A stretch of DNA of 64,000 nt from Zizania palustris (Eukaryota; Streptophyta; Magnoliopsida; Poales; Poaceae): positions 26,094,603-26,158,602 of the forward strand of contig JAAALK010000289.1 in NCBI GenBank assembly GCA_019279435.1. Direction: 5' to 3'. Both the position numbers and the translations under genes were made by a program. Position 1 is the first letter of the stretch; every line of letters starts with the position of its first letter. A model generated the notes under the pieces. The model worked only from the letters and a program-made list of their open reading frames with translations, had not been told where the DNA came from and did no database searches. Shown here piece after piece: positions 33,108-45,493 of the stretch.

Positions 33108-36100
33108 ACTATCAATTTAATGTCGTACTCTATTTTGAAGAAGCTTGGCAGGGGCGAGGAAGACTTAAAGAAAACCTACCTAATGCTCAACGGATTCAAC
33201 GGCGAGAGCTCCGAAGCAAAAGGTGTACTCTCCCTAGAGTTGACAATATGTAAAAAGACGTTGCCAACAACATTCTTCGTCGTTGATGTGCAAGGTAACT
33301 ACAGTGTGCTACTTGGGCGTGACTGGATTCACGCAAATTGTTGTATTCCTTCTACTTTCCTCTGATGCCTAATACAATGGGACGTCGATGATGTGGAGGT
33401 TGTACCAGTGGATACTTCGGCCCAAGTAGCATTGGCCAATGTATCCATCGATGCCATCCATGACAAAGTAGAGTGTCTATCAGGTAGAGACCTCTCAGAT
33501 TATGACTTTGTTAGCGTATCCGGGGGATGTTTTGTTCCCGTGTCTATAAATCCGGCTAGTGTAGCACAACTATTTCTAAATTAGTAGTCATGTCTATTAA
33601 AAGTAATCTTGATTGGCTGAACTCTCGCGTAGAGCAATATCGGTCCTCTAAAGACGGTATTGCCGAAGCCATTGAAGACTTTACCGAAGTAGAAAAGTTA
33701 GGACAAGGTTTTGCGTCGCTCGATCCTTTAGAAGAGGTCAATATAGGCGATGGTAACTTTCCAAGGCTGACATTTGTAAACAAAAATTTACAAGCTAGTG
33801 AGAAGGCCAAAGTAATAAAATTGCTACTGTCATATGTTGATTGCTTCGCATTGGAATATAGTGAGATGCCTGGACTAAGCCGTGAGCTCGTAGAGCATCG
33901 GCTACCTATCAAACCCAGTTTAGGCCTTATAAACATCCCCCTCATCGCTTTAATTCGGCCGTGTATGACCGAGTTAAAGAGGAGATAGAACGACTTCTCA
34001 AGGCTGAATTTATTAGGCCATGCAGGTATGCTGAATGTGTTGCTAACATCATGCCTATAGAGAAGAAGTGGAGCGGAAAAATACGAGTTTGTATTGACTT
34101 CAAGGATCTGAACAAGGCCACTCCAAAAGATGAATATCCCATGCCAATAGCCAACATGTTGATCAAAGATGCTTCAGGACAAAAGGTACTAAGTTTTCTT
34201 GATGGCAACACTACTTATAATCAAATTTTTATGACCGAAGAGGATGTCTATAAGACAGCCTTTCGATGCCCTGGTTTTGTCGGCTTGTTTGAGTGGGTCA
34301 TTATGACTTTTGGTTTAAAGAATGCTGGCGCTTCATATCAATGTGCTATGAATTTGATTTTTCATGACTTGATAGGAGTTATGCTAGAAGCCTACATAGA
34401 TGATGTTGTAGTCAAATCGGATGCTATGGGGAACCATTTGGCCGATTTGAGGGTCGATTTTGACAGAATGCATCAGTATGGCTTAAAAATGAACCCGCTC
34501 AAATGTGCTTTTGGCGTGTTGGCATGCAAGTTCTTAGGATTCATGATTCATGAAAGAGGAATCGAGATTGATCCTAAGAGGCTTGAAAAGATTAGAAACT
34601 TTGAAGCACCAACATACAAAAGAGATGTGCAAAAATTGCTAGGCAAGATGAATTATCTGCGTCGTTTATATCTAACTTGTTCGGTAAAATCGATGCTTTT
34701 TCCCCATACTCCGGCTAAAGAATGAGGCCGAGTTTACTTGGGGGCAAGTCAACAAAGCCCCTTTGAGAAAATTAAAGAGCACTTGTCATCACCGCCCGTG
34801 GTAAGGGCACCAAAAGCCAGAATTCCGTTTTAGCTGTACATTGCTGCAGAAGATAGCATGATAGGAGTCTTGCTAACTCAGTAGGTGGAGCGGAGAGAGT
34901 ACATCATCACATTCTTGAGCCGCCGCTTGCTACACGCCGAGACAAGGTACGTGTTTGTGGAGCGTTTGTGTTTATCACTTTATTATGCATGCACCAAATT
35001 ATGTCACTATCTTCTCCCTAGTACATGTATTGTTGCTTGTCAAACCGATGTTGTGAAATACATGTTGCAAAAGCCGATTCTAAGTGGCAGAATTGGGAAG
35101 TGGGCATATGCTTTAATTGAATATGATTTGGCTTATGAACCTTTGAGAGCTATGAAAGGCCAAGTCGTCGCTAATTTTATTGTTGATCACCACATAGATG
35201 TCGATCGGGGTAATAGTATTGCTCTAATTGAAGTAGTGCCATGGAAACTTTATTTTGATGGTTCGGCTTGCAAGAGTGGCCAAGGTAATGGAATGGTTCT
35301 CATATCATCTAGTGGCATGCGCTTTGAGACCTCAGCCCGATTAGAATTTCCTTCTACTAATAATCAAGCCAAATATGAAGCTCTATTATTAGGACTTGAA
35401 TTGATAGATTCCATGGATATTAAACATGTTCACGCATATGGTGATTCCCTGTTAGTGGTCCAAGTAGCCAAGATTGCTCAATGTTTTAATGGTTTGCTAA
35501 ATAGCTACTTGGACAAATGTTTAGACATAATTGCTACTTTTGATGACTTCAAAATCTCTCACGTGTCTAGAGAAGCCAATTCAATTGCAAATGATTTGGC
35601 TCAGCAAGCATCTGGATATCAAGTCAGGAGAGGAAACTTTTCTGTACAGGAAAAGTCAATGCTTGAACTCCCTGCCGAAGCCAGAGGTTTCTGACGGACG
35701 TGAGGTCGTCGGACCATCCGGTTCGGACCCTTTTGTCCACTAGAGGGTGTTGCGTGCCGGAGCCCCTCATCTGATGAAGGACTCTGCCCGTCGGGTCCCC
35801 CACGTTGAAGCCTTCTGAGCAACGTAGGTCATCGCACACCGGACCCCTTCGTCAGAGGGCTTCAGTCCGATCGGCTCCGCACAACCGATCCAACCAGGCT
35901 TCGGTAGGAATAGGAAAGGCCTGGGGGCACTCCAAAATTCACAATTTAGACGCCACTTTGGAAAAAGAATTGGCGAACCCCCCGCATGTCCAGAAGGATA
36001 ATTAGAGAATCATGTTCGTTCAGTATTTAAAAGACCCTAGTCAGAAGGTTGATCGGAAAGTTCGGCGGCAGGCATTTAAATTCGTATTTCTTGCCGATGT

Positions 36101-37260
36101 GTTATATCGCTGAACTATTGATGGACTACTTCTAAAGTGCTTAGATGTCGATAAATCTAGAGTGGCTACAGGAGAAGTCCATGAGGGACTTTGCGGCACT
36201 CATCAGTCGGCCGAAAAATGAGTTGGATGCTTCAAAGAGCGGGTTTTTACTAGCCGACTATAACTGATGATTGTTTTAAGTATTATAGAGGGTTTGAAGC
36301 ATGTCAAAAGTTTGGTAATATTCAGTTGGTTCCTGCGTCACTACTTAACGTTATTATCAAACCATGGTCGTTCCGAGGTGTGGGTTTAGACTTCATTGGC
36401 CAAATTCATCCTCCCTCTTCAAAGGGGCATCGGTTCGTGTTTATGGCGATGGACTACTTCACCAAATGGACCAAAACCGTGCCTCTCAAGAACATGACTC
36501 ACAATGAGGTAACTGATTTCATCTTGAAGCATATTATACATAGATTCGGTGTTCCCCAAACTCTCACTACAGATCAAGGTGCTTCATTTATTGCTAAAGA
36601 GGTGAGATACTTTGCCAAATTTTATGGTATTAAGTTGATAAACTCTTCGCCATACTATGCTTAGGCTAATGGACAGGCCGAGTCTAGTAATAAAACTGTG
36701 ATTAAGCTTATTAAAAAGAAAATTGAAGAATTCCCTAAAAGGTGGCATAAAGTGCTTTCTGAGGCATTATGGGCTCGTAGAGTTGCAAAGCACGGTGCTA
36801 CCAAAGTTAGTCCATATGAATTAGTGTATGGACAAGAAGTCGTTCTTCCAGTTGAGGTAGATCTTGCCTCTTTAAGATTTCTTAAACAAGATGGCTTGTT
36901 GGTCAATGAATATGAAACTATTATGAAGGATAATTTGGAAGAAGTGATCGATAAGAGGTTGAGGGCTTTAGAATATTTAGAGAAAGTCAAAAGAAGAGTA
37001 GCTAGAGCCTACAACAAAAGAGTCAAACCAAAATCATTTCAAGTTGGTGACTTGGTTTGGAAGACGATTTTGCCCTTAGGCACTAAAATCCCCAAATTTG
37101 GTAAATGGTCGCCTAGTTGGGAAGGTCCTTTTAAAGTGACTGAAATCGCTCCAGGTAATGCATACTTGTTAGAGTCTCTACAAGGAGAGTGATTTCGAAG
37201 AGCTTTAAATGGCATATATTTGAAAAAATACTTGCCAAGTGTATGGCAAAGCTCTTAAAA
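33108..37260 (+). pseudogene. Element H pol (Tat-clade gypsy, family C), heavily mutated
   Basis: Sense-strand remnant of a full pol entered by B4 in the protease region. Order: protease C-terminal part (about 33120-33365, VDVQGNYSVLLGRDW), linker, reverse transcriptase (about 33890-34650; RVCIDFKDLNKATP, catalytic YIDD at 34393-34404), classical RNase H (about 34800-35150), archaeal-type RNase H (35245-35640; Asp in YFDGSA, Glu in QAKYEALLLG, Asp in YGDSLL, Asp in IANDLAQ), and integrase (36300-37190; GLDFIGQIHPP, LTTDQGASF, ANGQAESSNK) with a C-terminal KWSPSWEGPFKV module. Lesions include stops at about 33363, 33582, 34834, 34882 and 36662, and frameshifts near 33950, 34660-34700 and in the zinc-binding region around 36110-36300. 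It is AT-richer than element A pol, consistent with an older, methylation-decayed copy. Confidence 0.88.
35695..35935. other. GC-rich unexplained stretch inside H pol
   Basis: Between the end of the archaeal-type RNase H and the integrase zinc-binding region the composition changes abruptly to GC-rich sequence with no similarity I can see to Tat pol. No terminal inverted repeats or clear target duplication were found. It could be a small insertion, an LTR scrap or a divergent linker. Confidence 0.4.
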
Positions 37261-37341
37261 GTGTCGAAAGGCCGATATGAAAGGTATCATCCTTAGCCCA
37301 TTATACTTTTAGTTCACTTAGTTCGCTAAAAGGCAGGGGCA

Positions 37342-38300
37342 TGTGTTAATATAAAAAGAGGAATGAATGGTCAAGATTATCAAAATATCAATTTTGGTAA
37401 TTTGGGCTGGAAATAGGCAAGTCCTGGTATAGGCCGAAGCCTTATAGTGCCGAAGGCCCATCTTCAAGAGGCCTTAGAGGCCTTTTAGCAGCCTGCTGCC
37501 TTTGGCCTGGAGGCCCTTTGATAGCCTTGTTCACCGAAGCTTCGGCTCGAGGAGCAAGCTTCGGTGGGCCTGCCGAAGGCCCACTTCATGTAAGCTTTGG
37601 AGATAGAGTCGGATACAGATTCTGGTTGTTTTTATCCCCAAACTTGAATAGGCCAAATCTTATCAGATTAGAATTAGAGATAAGAAGACTAGCCCCTATA
37701 AATACAGGGGTGACGTCGGTTCATAGGACCCGCACAACACAAACCAACTTCAAACCCTAGTTTGAACCGTACTTTTACTTTATTTACTTTTCCGTACACC
37801 TTCGTGGGTTTGCGCTGGAAGCCCTCTGTCGGCCACGCCGTAAAAATTGTAAGCCTTGTTGGTTCACATGTTAATCATGTGTTAATCAACGTAACAGATT
37901 GCTATCACCTTGTTGATTCGCCTATGAACCATCCGTAAATTTACGTAACAGATTGTTACCTTCGTTTTATATACTGCAACATGTAGTAATTTGGTCTCCA
38001 GGCTGAATTGGCACTTGATCTTAACTTTGCTGTAGGTTTCATGTTCAGAGCCCCCTTCACCGAAGGATTTCAGAGATAGGGAGCTGGTTTCGGAGGCTGC
38101 CAGAACACCCTTCAGTGAATCCCTGCTTCGTCTGTCCATGCCGGATTCGTCACGCTATTGTTGATCTGGTTAAGTCCCGTGCACCAAAACTACTTCGCAC
38201 CGGGGCTACGCCAGAATGGACCGCTCCGCAATGGACTTCGTCATGAAAACGATCTGCACTGGACTTCATTGTGCCAGCACTCCGTGTTGGATTTTGTCGT
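37342..38300 (+). repeat. H 3' LTR (family C), truncated at right
   Basis: Starts TGTGTTAATATAAAAAG after the purine tract AAAAGGCAGGGGCA (37328-37341), with TATA box CTATAAATACAGG near 37698. It is homologous to C1 (25854-27180). At 38300 it is cut by the copia D1 LTR; the remaining about 370 bp are not found on the other side of the D block. Confidence 0.85.
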
Positions 38301-40325
38301 TGTGGGATCGGAATGGCGACTAGAGGGGGGTGAATAGGCACCTCGACAAATTCTTGCGAATATGATGGCCTTTTCAAATCACCAAACGTACCTCTAAATG
38401 AACAAGCAGAAGTAGATGTAATAAAGACTCCAATAAAACACATGCTATCACCCTTCTATCTGATATTATGTCAAATGATAGATTGAGGGATCGCCAGCAA
38501 AGAATTTGCACACACAAAGACTGCACTTTAAAAATAGCTCTAACACTTTTTTTGTTCTATACAAAAGACTCACATAAAAAAATAATTTCAGAATGGGATT
38601 GGTGAAATAAGTGCTCAGCAGTACATGTAGTTGTTAATGGCAAAAAGCATCACTGCATACGGCAGCACATGATCGGCAAGCTGGGAAAGAGAAAGAAGGG
38701 AGAAAAATGGTTCTAGATTCAACTTTCAGCCTTCAAGATTTTCAGCAAATGACCACCTTCCAGAATTTCTATAGCATATAGATGAGCCAAAAACTATATG
38801 TAGCTGTGTTCAGAAGCTTTTGCAAACTTTATACATGGAACCCTTGTTAACTTGGACAACAAGAGTTATGTATAACTTAGGTCAAAAAATAGAACCAAAA
38901 CAGATCAAAAATCACCTCAAAGATTGAATCCATACCGAAAACAGAACACAACTTGGCAGAAATCAGAAGTTTTTAGAACTTTTTAGGCACATTGTTGGAC
39001 AGAAAAATATATGCAAAAGTGGTCAAAACCTTTCAAAAATTTCAAAAATGGAACCCTTGAAACTTGGACAACAAAAGTGATGTAGAACTCAGATCCAAAA
39101 ACAGTACCAAAACAGATCAAAAATCGCCTCAAAGATTGAATCCAGACTGAAAACAGAACACAACAGAAATTAGAAGTTTTCAGAACTTTTTAGGCACTTT
39201 GTTGGACAGAAAAATATATGCAGTAGTGGTCAAAAACTTTTACAATCTTCGAAAATGGAACCCTGGAAACTTGTACAACAAAAGTCGTGAAGAACTCAGG
39301 TCCAGAAACTTCATCAAAATAGTTCAAAACTCAGCTCCAAAAGTGAATCTCCAAAGAATGAACAGTACCTGCGCGGAGACCTTTCAGCGCTAGAACTATG
39401 CTCCACAATTAAGAAGTGGTGATAATGAACAGTAATCACGAAAATAAGAAAAGCAAAAAGGCTAGAACAAAATAGAAATTGTTGTTGGTAACCCCTAAAA
39501 TGTTGAGCTGAAAGAGTCACCTAAACCTTAGGCCTTTGGGTCCTTTATATACGCAAGCCCATTAAAGAAATCTCCAAAATACTATTAGGGTAAAGGTTCT
39601 AGGTATTTACCTAATTGCCATAATGAATTTTCAGAATTACAAATTTTGATAAAAATCCATTAATGCAAACTCCTAATTTATTACATCATTGATCCTATTC
39701 TTTTAATATTTTTTCAGAATTAAGATTTCCAAAAAATACTAAAAGATTACACTTAATCTAGACGACAAAACATAAAAAATAAACTCCTAATTAATAAAAT
39801 TAAAAACATTTTCTGATGCGACCGTTTTCAGCAAAAACCGACAAAGCCTCCTCGATCGCTGAGACGTGACGCCAATCCGCGAACTCGACCGCCAGCAAGT
39901 CTCTCCCGCTCTCGATCACCTCGAGCCGCCTGATCACTTGCACTAGACTCCCTTTCGCTGACTTGACCTTCACTCTGTCTCGACCATCCGTTCGTCCATG
40001 TCTTCCCCTCTCTCCTCGTGCACTCCTGAGATCATCTCCAACTTCACCTGGCATCCTTGATCCTCTAGCATCGAGCTCCCTACTTGACCCTTGATCACCT
40101 GCCGTTGACAGTTGGTTAGCATCTCCACCCTGCATACATGAGACAAGCCAAAACAAGAGACACAAAGCACACTGATCCCCTCGGCGTAATCCATATCCAC
40201 ACATCGATCCCATTAATGCAATCAAGCCACAACTCACTCACTCATCGATCACTCAAGATCACTCAACCTTGTCAATCACTCATCATACAAACAAAAATCA
40301 TAGTGCGACCTCACTTGCTTTCACA
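38301..40325 (-). repeat. D1 3' LTR
   Basis: 2025 bp. On the minus strand it runs from TGTGAAAGCAAGTGAGG at 40325 to GATCCCACA at 38301. The tail holds the family signature CTCTAGTCGCCATTCCG. TATA-like TATATA near 39545. It contains two imperfect direct repeats, each around a TGGAACCCTTG core (about 38840-38990 and 39050-39200). Confidence 0.85.
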
Positions 40326-41463
40326 ATCTCCCCCTTGATGACAACACCAAACAAAAACATGAGGAAAGTTTCAAGTTCAGCGCACAAGTGACCATAAAAA
40401 CTCAAAAAAGAGCAGAAACATGTCACTTGATAAAAGATCTACCCCGTTGGCAAACACTCATGCATAGCAAAGCATCTTTGTTGGCAAAAGTATCAATGCA
40501 TCATGAAAGCCAATGTTCCCCCTTCACCAAACAAACACATCATGTAAACCATTTCTCCCCCTTTGGCAATGCAAGCATCAAGATGATAAAGAGGTGCAAA
40601 TAGGAGTGTGAGGGTAGAGTATAGATGCAAGCTTCTGAAACATGAGTAACTCCAATTACAGTACAAACAAGCGTTTGCCTTGAATATTGTCTAAAAGTAC
40701 TATATGAAACAATCAGATGAATACTATCTAAACAAAAGCATGAGCAAGCATTTTCAAATTTTAGAAAATAAAAGCATCACCACTCGCACTAGCATACTAG
40801 ACATGGCAAGGCATGAAATGCAAAAGCAAATCAAATACTAACCAGATAAGCATATCCCACTACAACGAGCTTCAGCAAACTTGATATGCAATTGATTCAA
40901 GCTTTTTGATTTTTTTATTTTTCATTTTAGTGCCATGGGTTATTTGCATGTCAACCTTATGCTAACAGACCAAGCTAAGCCTAGGTAGAAACCATCAGAA
41001 GCTTAAAGCAATGGTCTCAGCATACACTTCAATGTCATAGTTCATACCAAAGTGTTATGGTAAGCATTCCAGAACAAAGTAGTGCGACAAATCAAACCCA
41101 CTTGGATCTTTTCAATTTTAGCATAAAATAACATGAATATCAATCATTCTCATTTAATTTTCATTCATTTTTCATTTTTTTCATTTTTAGCACAATATTT
41201 TTGATAAAATCAAGTTGCATATTAGCATCCAAGTGAAAAGGACCTAGCTACCAGGTAAGTAAAAGATAGCAAAAGCACTCAACCTATTCGTGTTAGTTTT
41301 TAGACTAAGCAGTTATCATTATCAAATTTTCACAAATAAAAGTCATGCTGATAACAAAGATCAGATGTATTCAAGCAAAGTATAATCAACAGTATTAAAG
41401 ACAATACTTCAAAGGCATAATAAAACATGTACTTGTAAAAGTAATTAATCATATAATAGAAGC
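40326..41463 (-). other. D1 non-coding region with repeated PPT-like tracts
   Basis: Between the gag stop and the 3' LTR. On the minus strand, purine tracts of the type AAGGGGGAG occur at about 40327-40337, 40517-40525 and 40554-40563. The first abuts the LTR and is the likely plus-strand primer. No coding sequence is seen. Confidence 0.6.
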
Positions 41464-43860
41464 TCATGAAGTGCTACACAACTCCCCCTCAAAACATGGT
41501 AGAAGATCTCGAATGCTCAGTGTTGGAGAAATTGAAAAACTGTTTAGAAATCTAGCATTGTAAAACTCGAGAACCAGATAAAGCATTAAACTTATCATGC
41601 ACAGGGTATGAGTCATGATAAAAAGTGTGTGGTCTACCTCCAAAACGTGATCCTGGAAAATGACGAGGTCTCCTAAACTATTGATAATCAAAGCCTCTTA
41701 CACGCGGTCTAGCACCATATGAAGCATGGTGTACACCACGACGGGCAAAATATCTCATGGGACCATGGGGAGCCTCAAAATTAGGATAAGAGTGAAAAGT
41801 AGACTCATGCATACCTAAAGATGGGTAATGCATGTCCTGAAAGCTCATCGCAAAAGAAAGTCGTTCATCCTTGATACGACGAAAGCAAAACCCAACCAAA
41901 TGACCCACCCGATGACAATAGAAGCAGTGATACACTCTCTTGGGTGTGTGAGCATGAGTCTCGGGTGCAAATCTCAGAATCTTCTTAGGTTTTGCTGAGG
42001 AGTTTCTTTTGGTGAACGAAAGGCTTTCTTAATAGGTTGAGTAGGATTCTCGGCTTTTTGTGTGGTGTCTAACTAGACTCTTTCTTTCTCAGGGGTAGTG
42101 GGTGGAGTGAACACAGTTTCACTCGGAGTGTTTGGAGTGGTTCTCTCATAGCACAACCCTAGAGCTAACCCTACGCTGTCAGCATACAATTTTGTTTTAG
42201 CCAAGAGAAAATCCATCCTACCCTTCCCTTCGGTCCATTTTTCAACTATGGAGAGAAGATAATCATTTTCACATTTTAGTTTTTCGACTTGCTCTCTAGC
42301 AAAGTTGAGTTGCTCCTTAAGGGTGATGCAAGTGGGACAAGCTGGCTGCACATCCTTAGAACACTCAGCACTCTCCAATCTAGTCTTAAGTTCATCAACA
42401 TGCCTATCTCTCAAATTAATGCTTTCAACAAGTAAAGGACAATTCATGCATTCGTTGATGACAGCAGGACTAGACTCCCCTCCAAAAGCTGTTTTTTCAG
42501 TAATTTCAAGTTTTTCAATAGTTTGAGCATGTTTAAAACGCAGTTGAGCAAGTTCATCCAAAACAATAATACATGACTAACATTCAGCATCATCCGACAT
42601 AGATTTTAAGATTGCAAGTTCAGTGGAAATAGATTCAAGTCTGAGTTTTAGTTCTTTTCGTTCTTTAGCAACAAGTTTAAGTAATCTATCCTGAGAACAC
42701 ACAACATCATGCAATTCATCATTTTGAAGAAGAAGTTGATCACGAGATAGATATACCTCAGAAGTGTCGAGCTCGTCGCTGCTATGGTTGCCATCGACCA
42801 TGAAGCAAAGCCGGTGAAGTCTATTTTCTTCTCCTTCTTTTCATCTTTCTTGGATGGCTCTTCTTCATCGGAGCTTGGCTCCACACTTGATGTACTATCG
42901 ATGTCGCTAAGGGCGGCTACAAATGCCCTGGCTACTCTCTTAGCCACTTTGCCACGCTTCCCCTTAAAGAAGGATTTCTTGTTCCACTTTTGGTACTTGT
43001 GCTCATTTTCATTTTTCATTTTTAGTTTAGGGCAATTTGCTTTTATGTGAGAAGGATCTCCACACTCAAAACAACCCCGAGACCCTCCTTTCCTCTGATC
43101 TCGTATATCATTATAGAAGCGTGTGAAATTCTTGACAATGAGAGCTAGCTCCTCATCATCTAGAGTGTCCACCTATTATTTTGTGACAGAGACCAGAGAG
43201 GATAAGTCAAAACTACCAGAATAAGCACAAACTCCAGAACCACCAGAAAGATTACCTCTAGATGAGGTACCACTGCTAGTACCAGAAACTAGTGTCGTGG
43301 ATTTTGGCAAAGAGTTCCCAATCCCAGAACGAGACGCCTTGGCAATCTCGGTGGACTTAAGCTTACTGGAATAAGCTACGATCAAGAGCATAGAGAATTT
43401 TGATCGCCCTATCATGGTCTGAATAAGCTAAATTCCTAGTGGAGCACAAGTTTCTCACAATTCCATCAAATTGAACAAACATGGCATCTATAGATTCATC
43501 GGGGCCTTCGACAAACATTTGATACTCTTGATTATATGTGCTTTGCCTCCTAGCCTTAATCTGAGTAGTGCCCTCATGAAAAGTTTTCAAAGTATTCCAA
43601 ATCTCTGGTGTAGTTCGAAGGTGCTGGCCCCTGTCAAACTCATTACGACTCAGACTGATGAACAGTATGTTTCTTGCTTTGCTATTACAATCGTATTGTT
43701 CCTTCTCAGTCTATGAGGTGAGAGTTTCAGGTTTCACATATCGGGAATCGATAATGTCCCATATAGCACTTCCTTGGATTAGTAGATAAGCCTCCATGTG
43801 CACCTTCCAATAAGAAAAGTCTCGACCATCAAATACTGGAATCTTAGTGTTCTTGTCCAT
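41464..43860 (-). pseudogene. D1 gag with two CCHC zinc knuckles, decayed
   Basis: Minus strand, ATG at 43860 (MDKNTKIPVFDGRDFSYWKV). An N-terminal UBN2-type region (RNEFDRGQHL, TQIKARRQSTYNQEYQ) is followed by zinc knuckle CFECGDPSHIKANC near 43070. Next is a long coiled coil (NDELHDVVCSQDRLL, STELAILKSM, LRDRHVDELKTRLE; 42800-42073), then a second knuckle CFYCHRVGHLVGFC near 41925. A His/Arg/Pro-rich tail ends FEGELCSTS before the stop at 41464. In grass SIRE relatives the second knuckle sits at the gag-protease border, and here no protease follows. Several stops and at least one frameshift (near 43400, 43170, 42580, 42060) interrupt it. Confidence 0.8.
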
Positions 43861-43923
43861 GTCGCCACAAGGATCACAAACTTGTTAAGGTCAACTTGTG
43901 ATCTAACCGACTCTGATATCAAT

Positions 43924-44267
43924 TGTGGGATTGGAATGACGACTAGAGGGGCAGTGAATAGGCGCCTCGACAAATACTTGCGAATATGATGGCCTTTTCA
44001 AATCACCCAACACACCTCTAAATGAACAAGCTGAAGCAGATGTAGTAAAGACTACGATAAAACAGATGTTATCACCCTCATATCTGATATTATGTCAAAT
44101 GATAGATTGAGGGATCACAAGCACTGAATTTGCAGACACAAAGACTGCACTTTAAAAATAACTCTGAAACTTTTTCTGTTTTATACAAAAGACTCACATA
44201 AAAAAACAATTTCAGAATAGGATTGGTGGAACATGTGCTCGATAGTACATGCAGTTGTTAATGGTGA
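43924..44267 (-). repeat. D1 5' LTR, last 344 bp only
   Basis: Same sequence as the tail of the 38301-40325 LTR (plus strand TGTGGGATTGGAATG onward), ending in GCATCACTG, where it joins the coding strand of D2 gag. Confidence 0.85.
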
Positions 44268-44270
44268 AAA

Positions 44271-45493
44271 GCATCACTGAACTTGCTGCTAAAGAACGAA
44301 AGGAACTAAAAATTAGACTTGAAACTATTTCCACTGAACTTCCAATTTTGAAATCTAAGTATAATGATGCCGAATGTGAGTCATGTCTTGTTGTCATGAA
44401 TGAACTTGCTCAGCTATATTTTACACATTCTCAAACTGTTGGAAAACATGAAATTACTAAAAAACAGCTTTTGGAGGTGGAGTCTAGTTCTGTTGTCATC
44501 AACGAATGCATGAACTGTCCTTTACTTGTTGAAAGAATTAATTTGAGATATAGACATGTTGATGAACTTAAGGCTAGATTGGAGAGTGCTGAGTGTTCTA
44601 AGGATGTGCAACTGGCGTGTCTCACCTGCATCACCCTTAAGGACCAACTTAGCTTTGCTAGAGAGCAAGTTGAAAAAAATAAAATGTGAAAATGATTATC
44701 TTCTCTCCATAGTTGAAAAATGCACTAAATGGAAGGGTAGAATGGATTTGCTTTTGGCTAAAACAAATTTGTGTGCTGACAGGGCAAGGTTAGCTCTAGG
44801 GTTGGGCTATGATAGAACCACTTCAAACGCTCTGACCAAAACTATGTTCACTCCACCCACTACCCTTGAGAAAGAAAGAGCCCAGTTAGACAACACACAA
44901 AATTCGAGAATCCTACTCAACCTATTAACAAAGCCCTTCATTCACCAAAGGAAACTCCTCAGCAAAAACCAAAGAAAACTATGAGATCTGCACAATAGAC
45001 CCATGCTCACACACCGAAGAGAGTGTATCACTGCTCCTATTTTCATCGGGTGGGTCATTTGGTTAGGTTTTGCTTTCGTCGTATCAAGGATGAATGACGT
45101 GCTTTTGCGATGAGCTTTCAGGACATGCATTACCCATCTTTTGGTATGCATGAGTCTGCTTTTCACTCTTATTCTGATTTTGAGGCTCCCCATGGTCCCA
45201 TGAGAGATTTTTCCCATCATGGTGTTTACCATGCTTCATATGGTGCTAAGCCCCGTATAAGAGGCTTTGATTCTCGATAGTTTAGGAGACCTCGTTGTTT
45301 TCTAGGTTCGCACTTTGGAGGTAGACCACACACTTTTTATCATGACTCATACCCTGTGCATCATCAGTCTACTGCTTTACCTGGTTCTCGAGTTTTACAA
45401 TGCTGGATTCCTAAACAGTTTTTCACTCACCCCAACATGAGCATTCGAGACCTTCTAGCATGTTTTGAGGGGGAGTTGTGTAGCACTGCATGA
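44271..45493 (+). pseudogene. D2 gag, C-terminal part
   Basis: Coiled coil (ELAAKERKELKIRLETISTE, NDAECESCLVVMNELAQL, LLVERINLRYRHVDELKARL), the second zinc-knuckle region with changed residues near 45030 (HRVGHLVRFCF with the first Cys context altered) and the tail ending FEGELCSTA at 45493. Frameshifts near 44680 and 44985 and stops near 45095 and 45280 inactivate it. No pol follows. Confidence 0.75.

Larger units (their letters stand above)
38301..44267 (-). mobile_element. Copia D1: gag-only SIRE-like element, minus strand, 5' LTR truncated
   Basis: 3' LTR 38301-40325, gag 41464-43860, PBS complement at 43908-43921 (TGATATCAGAGTCG on minus) and the last part of the 5' LTR 43924-44267. 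No protease, integrase, reverse transcriptase or RNase H exists between gag and the 3' LTR, so this is a gag-only derivative. The 5' LTR stops abruptly at 44267, where a second copy in opposite orientation (D2) begins. The bases left of the 3' LTR are GTCGT (38296-38300), with no partner at the right end of D2. Confidence 0.85.

Noticed and set aside
38301..38345. Possible long terminal inverted repeats inside copia LTRs, suggested by the CTCTAGTCGCC signature on both strands
   Set aside because: The signature is only at the 3' end of each LTR; the other strand copies come from LTRs in reverse orientation.
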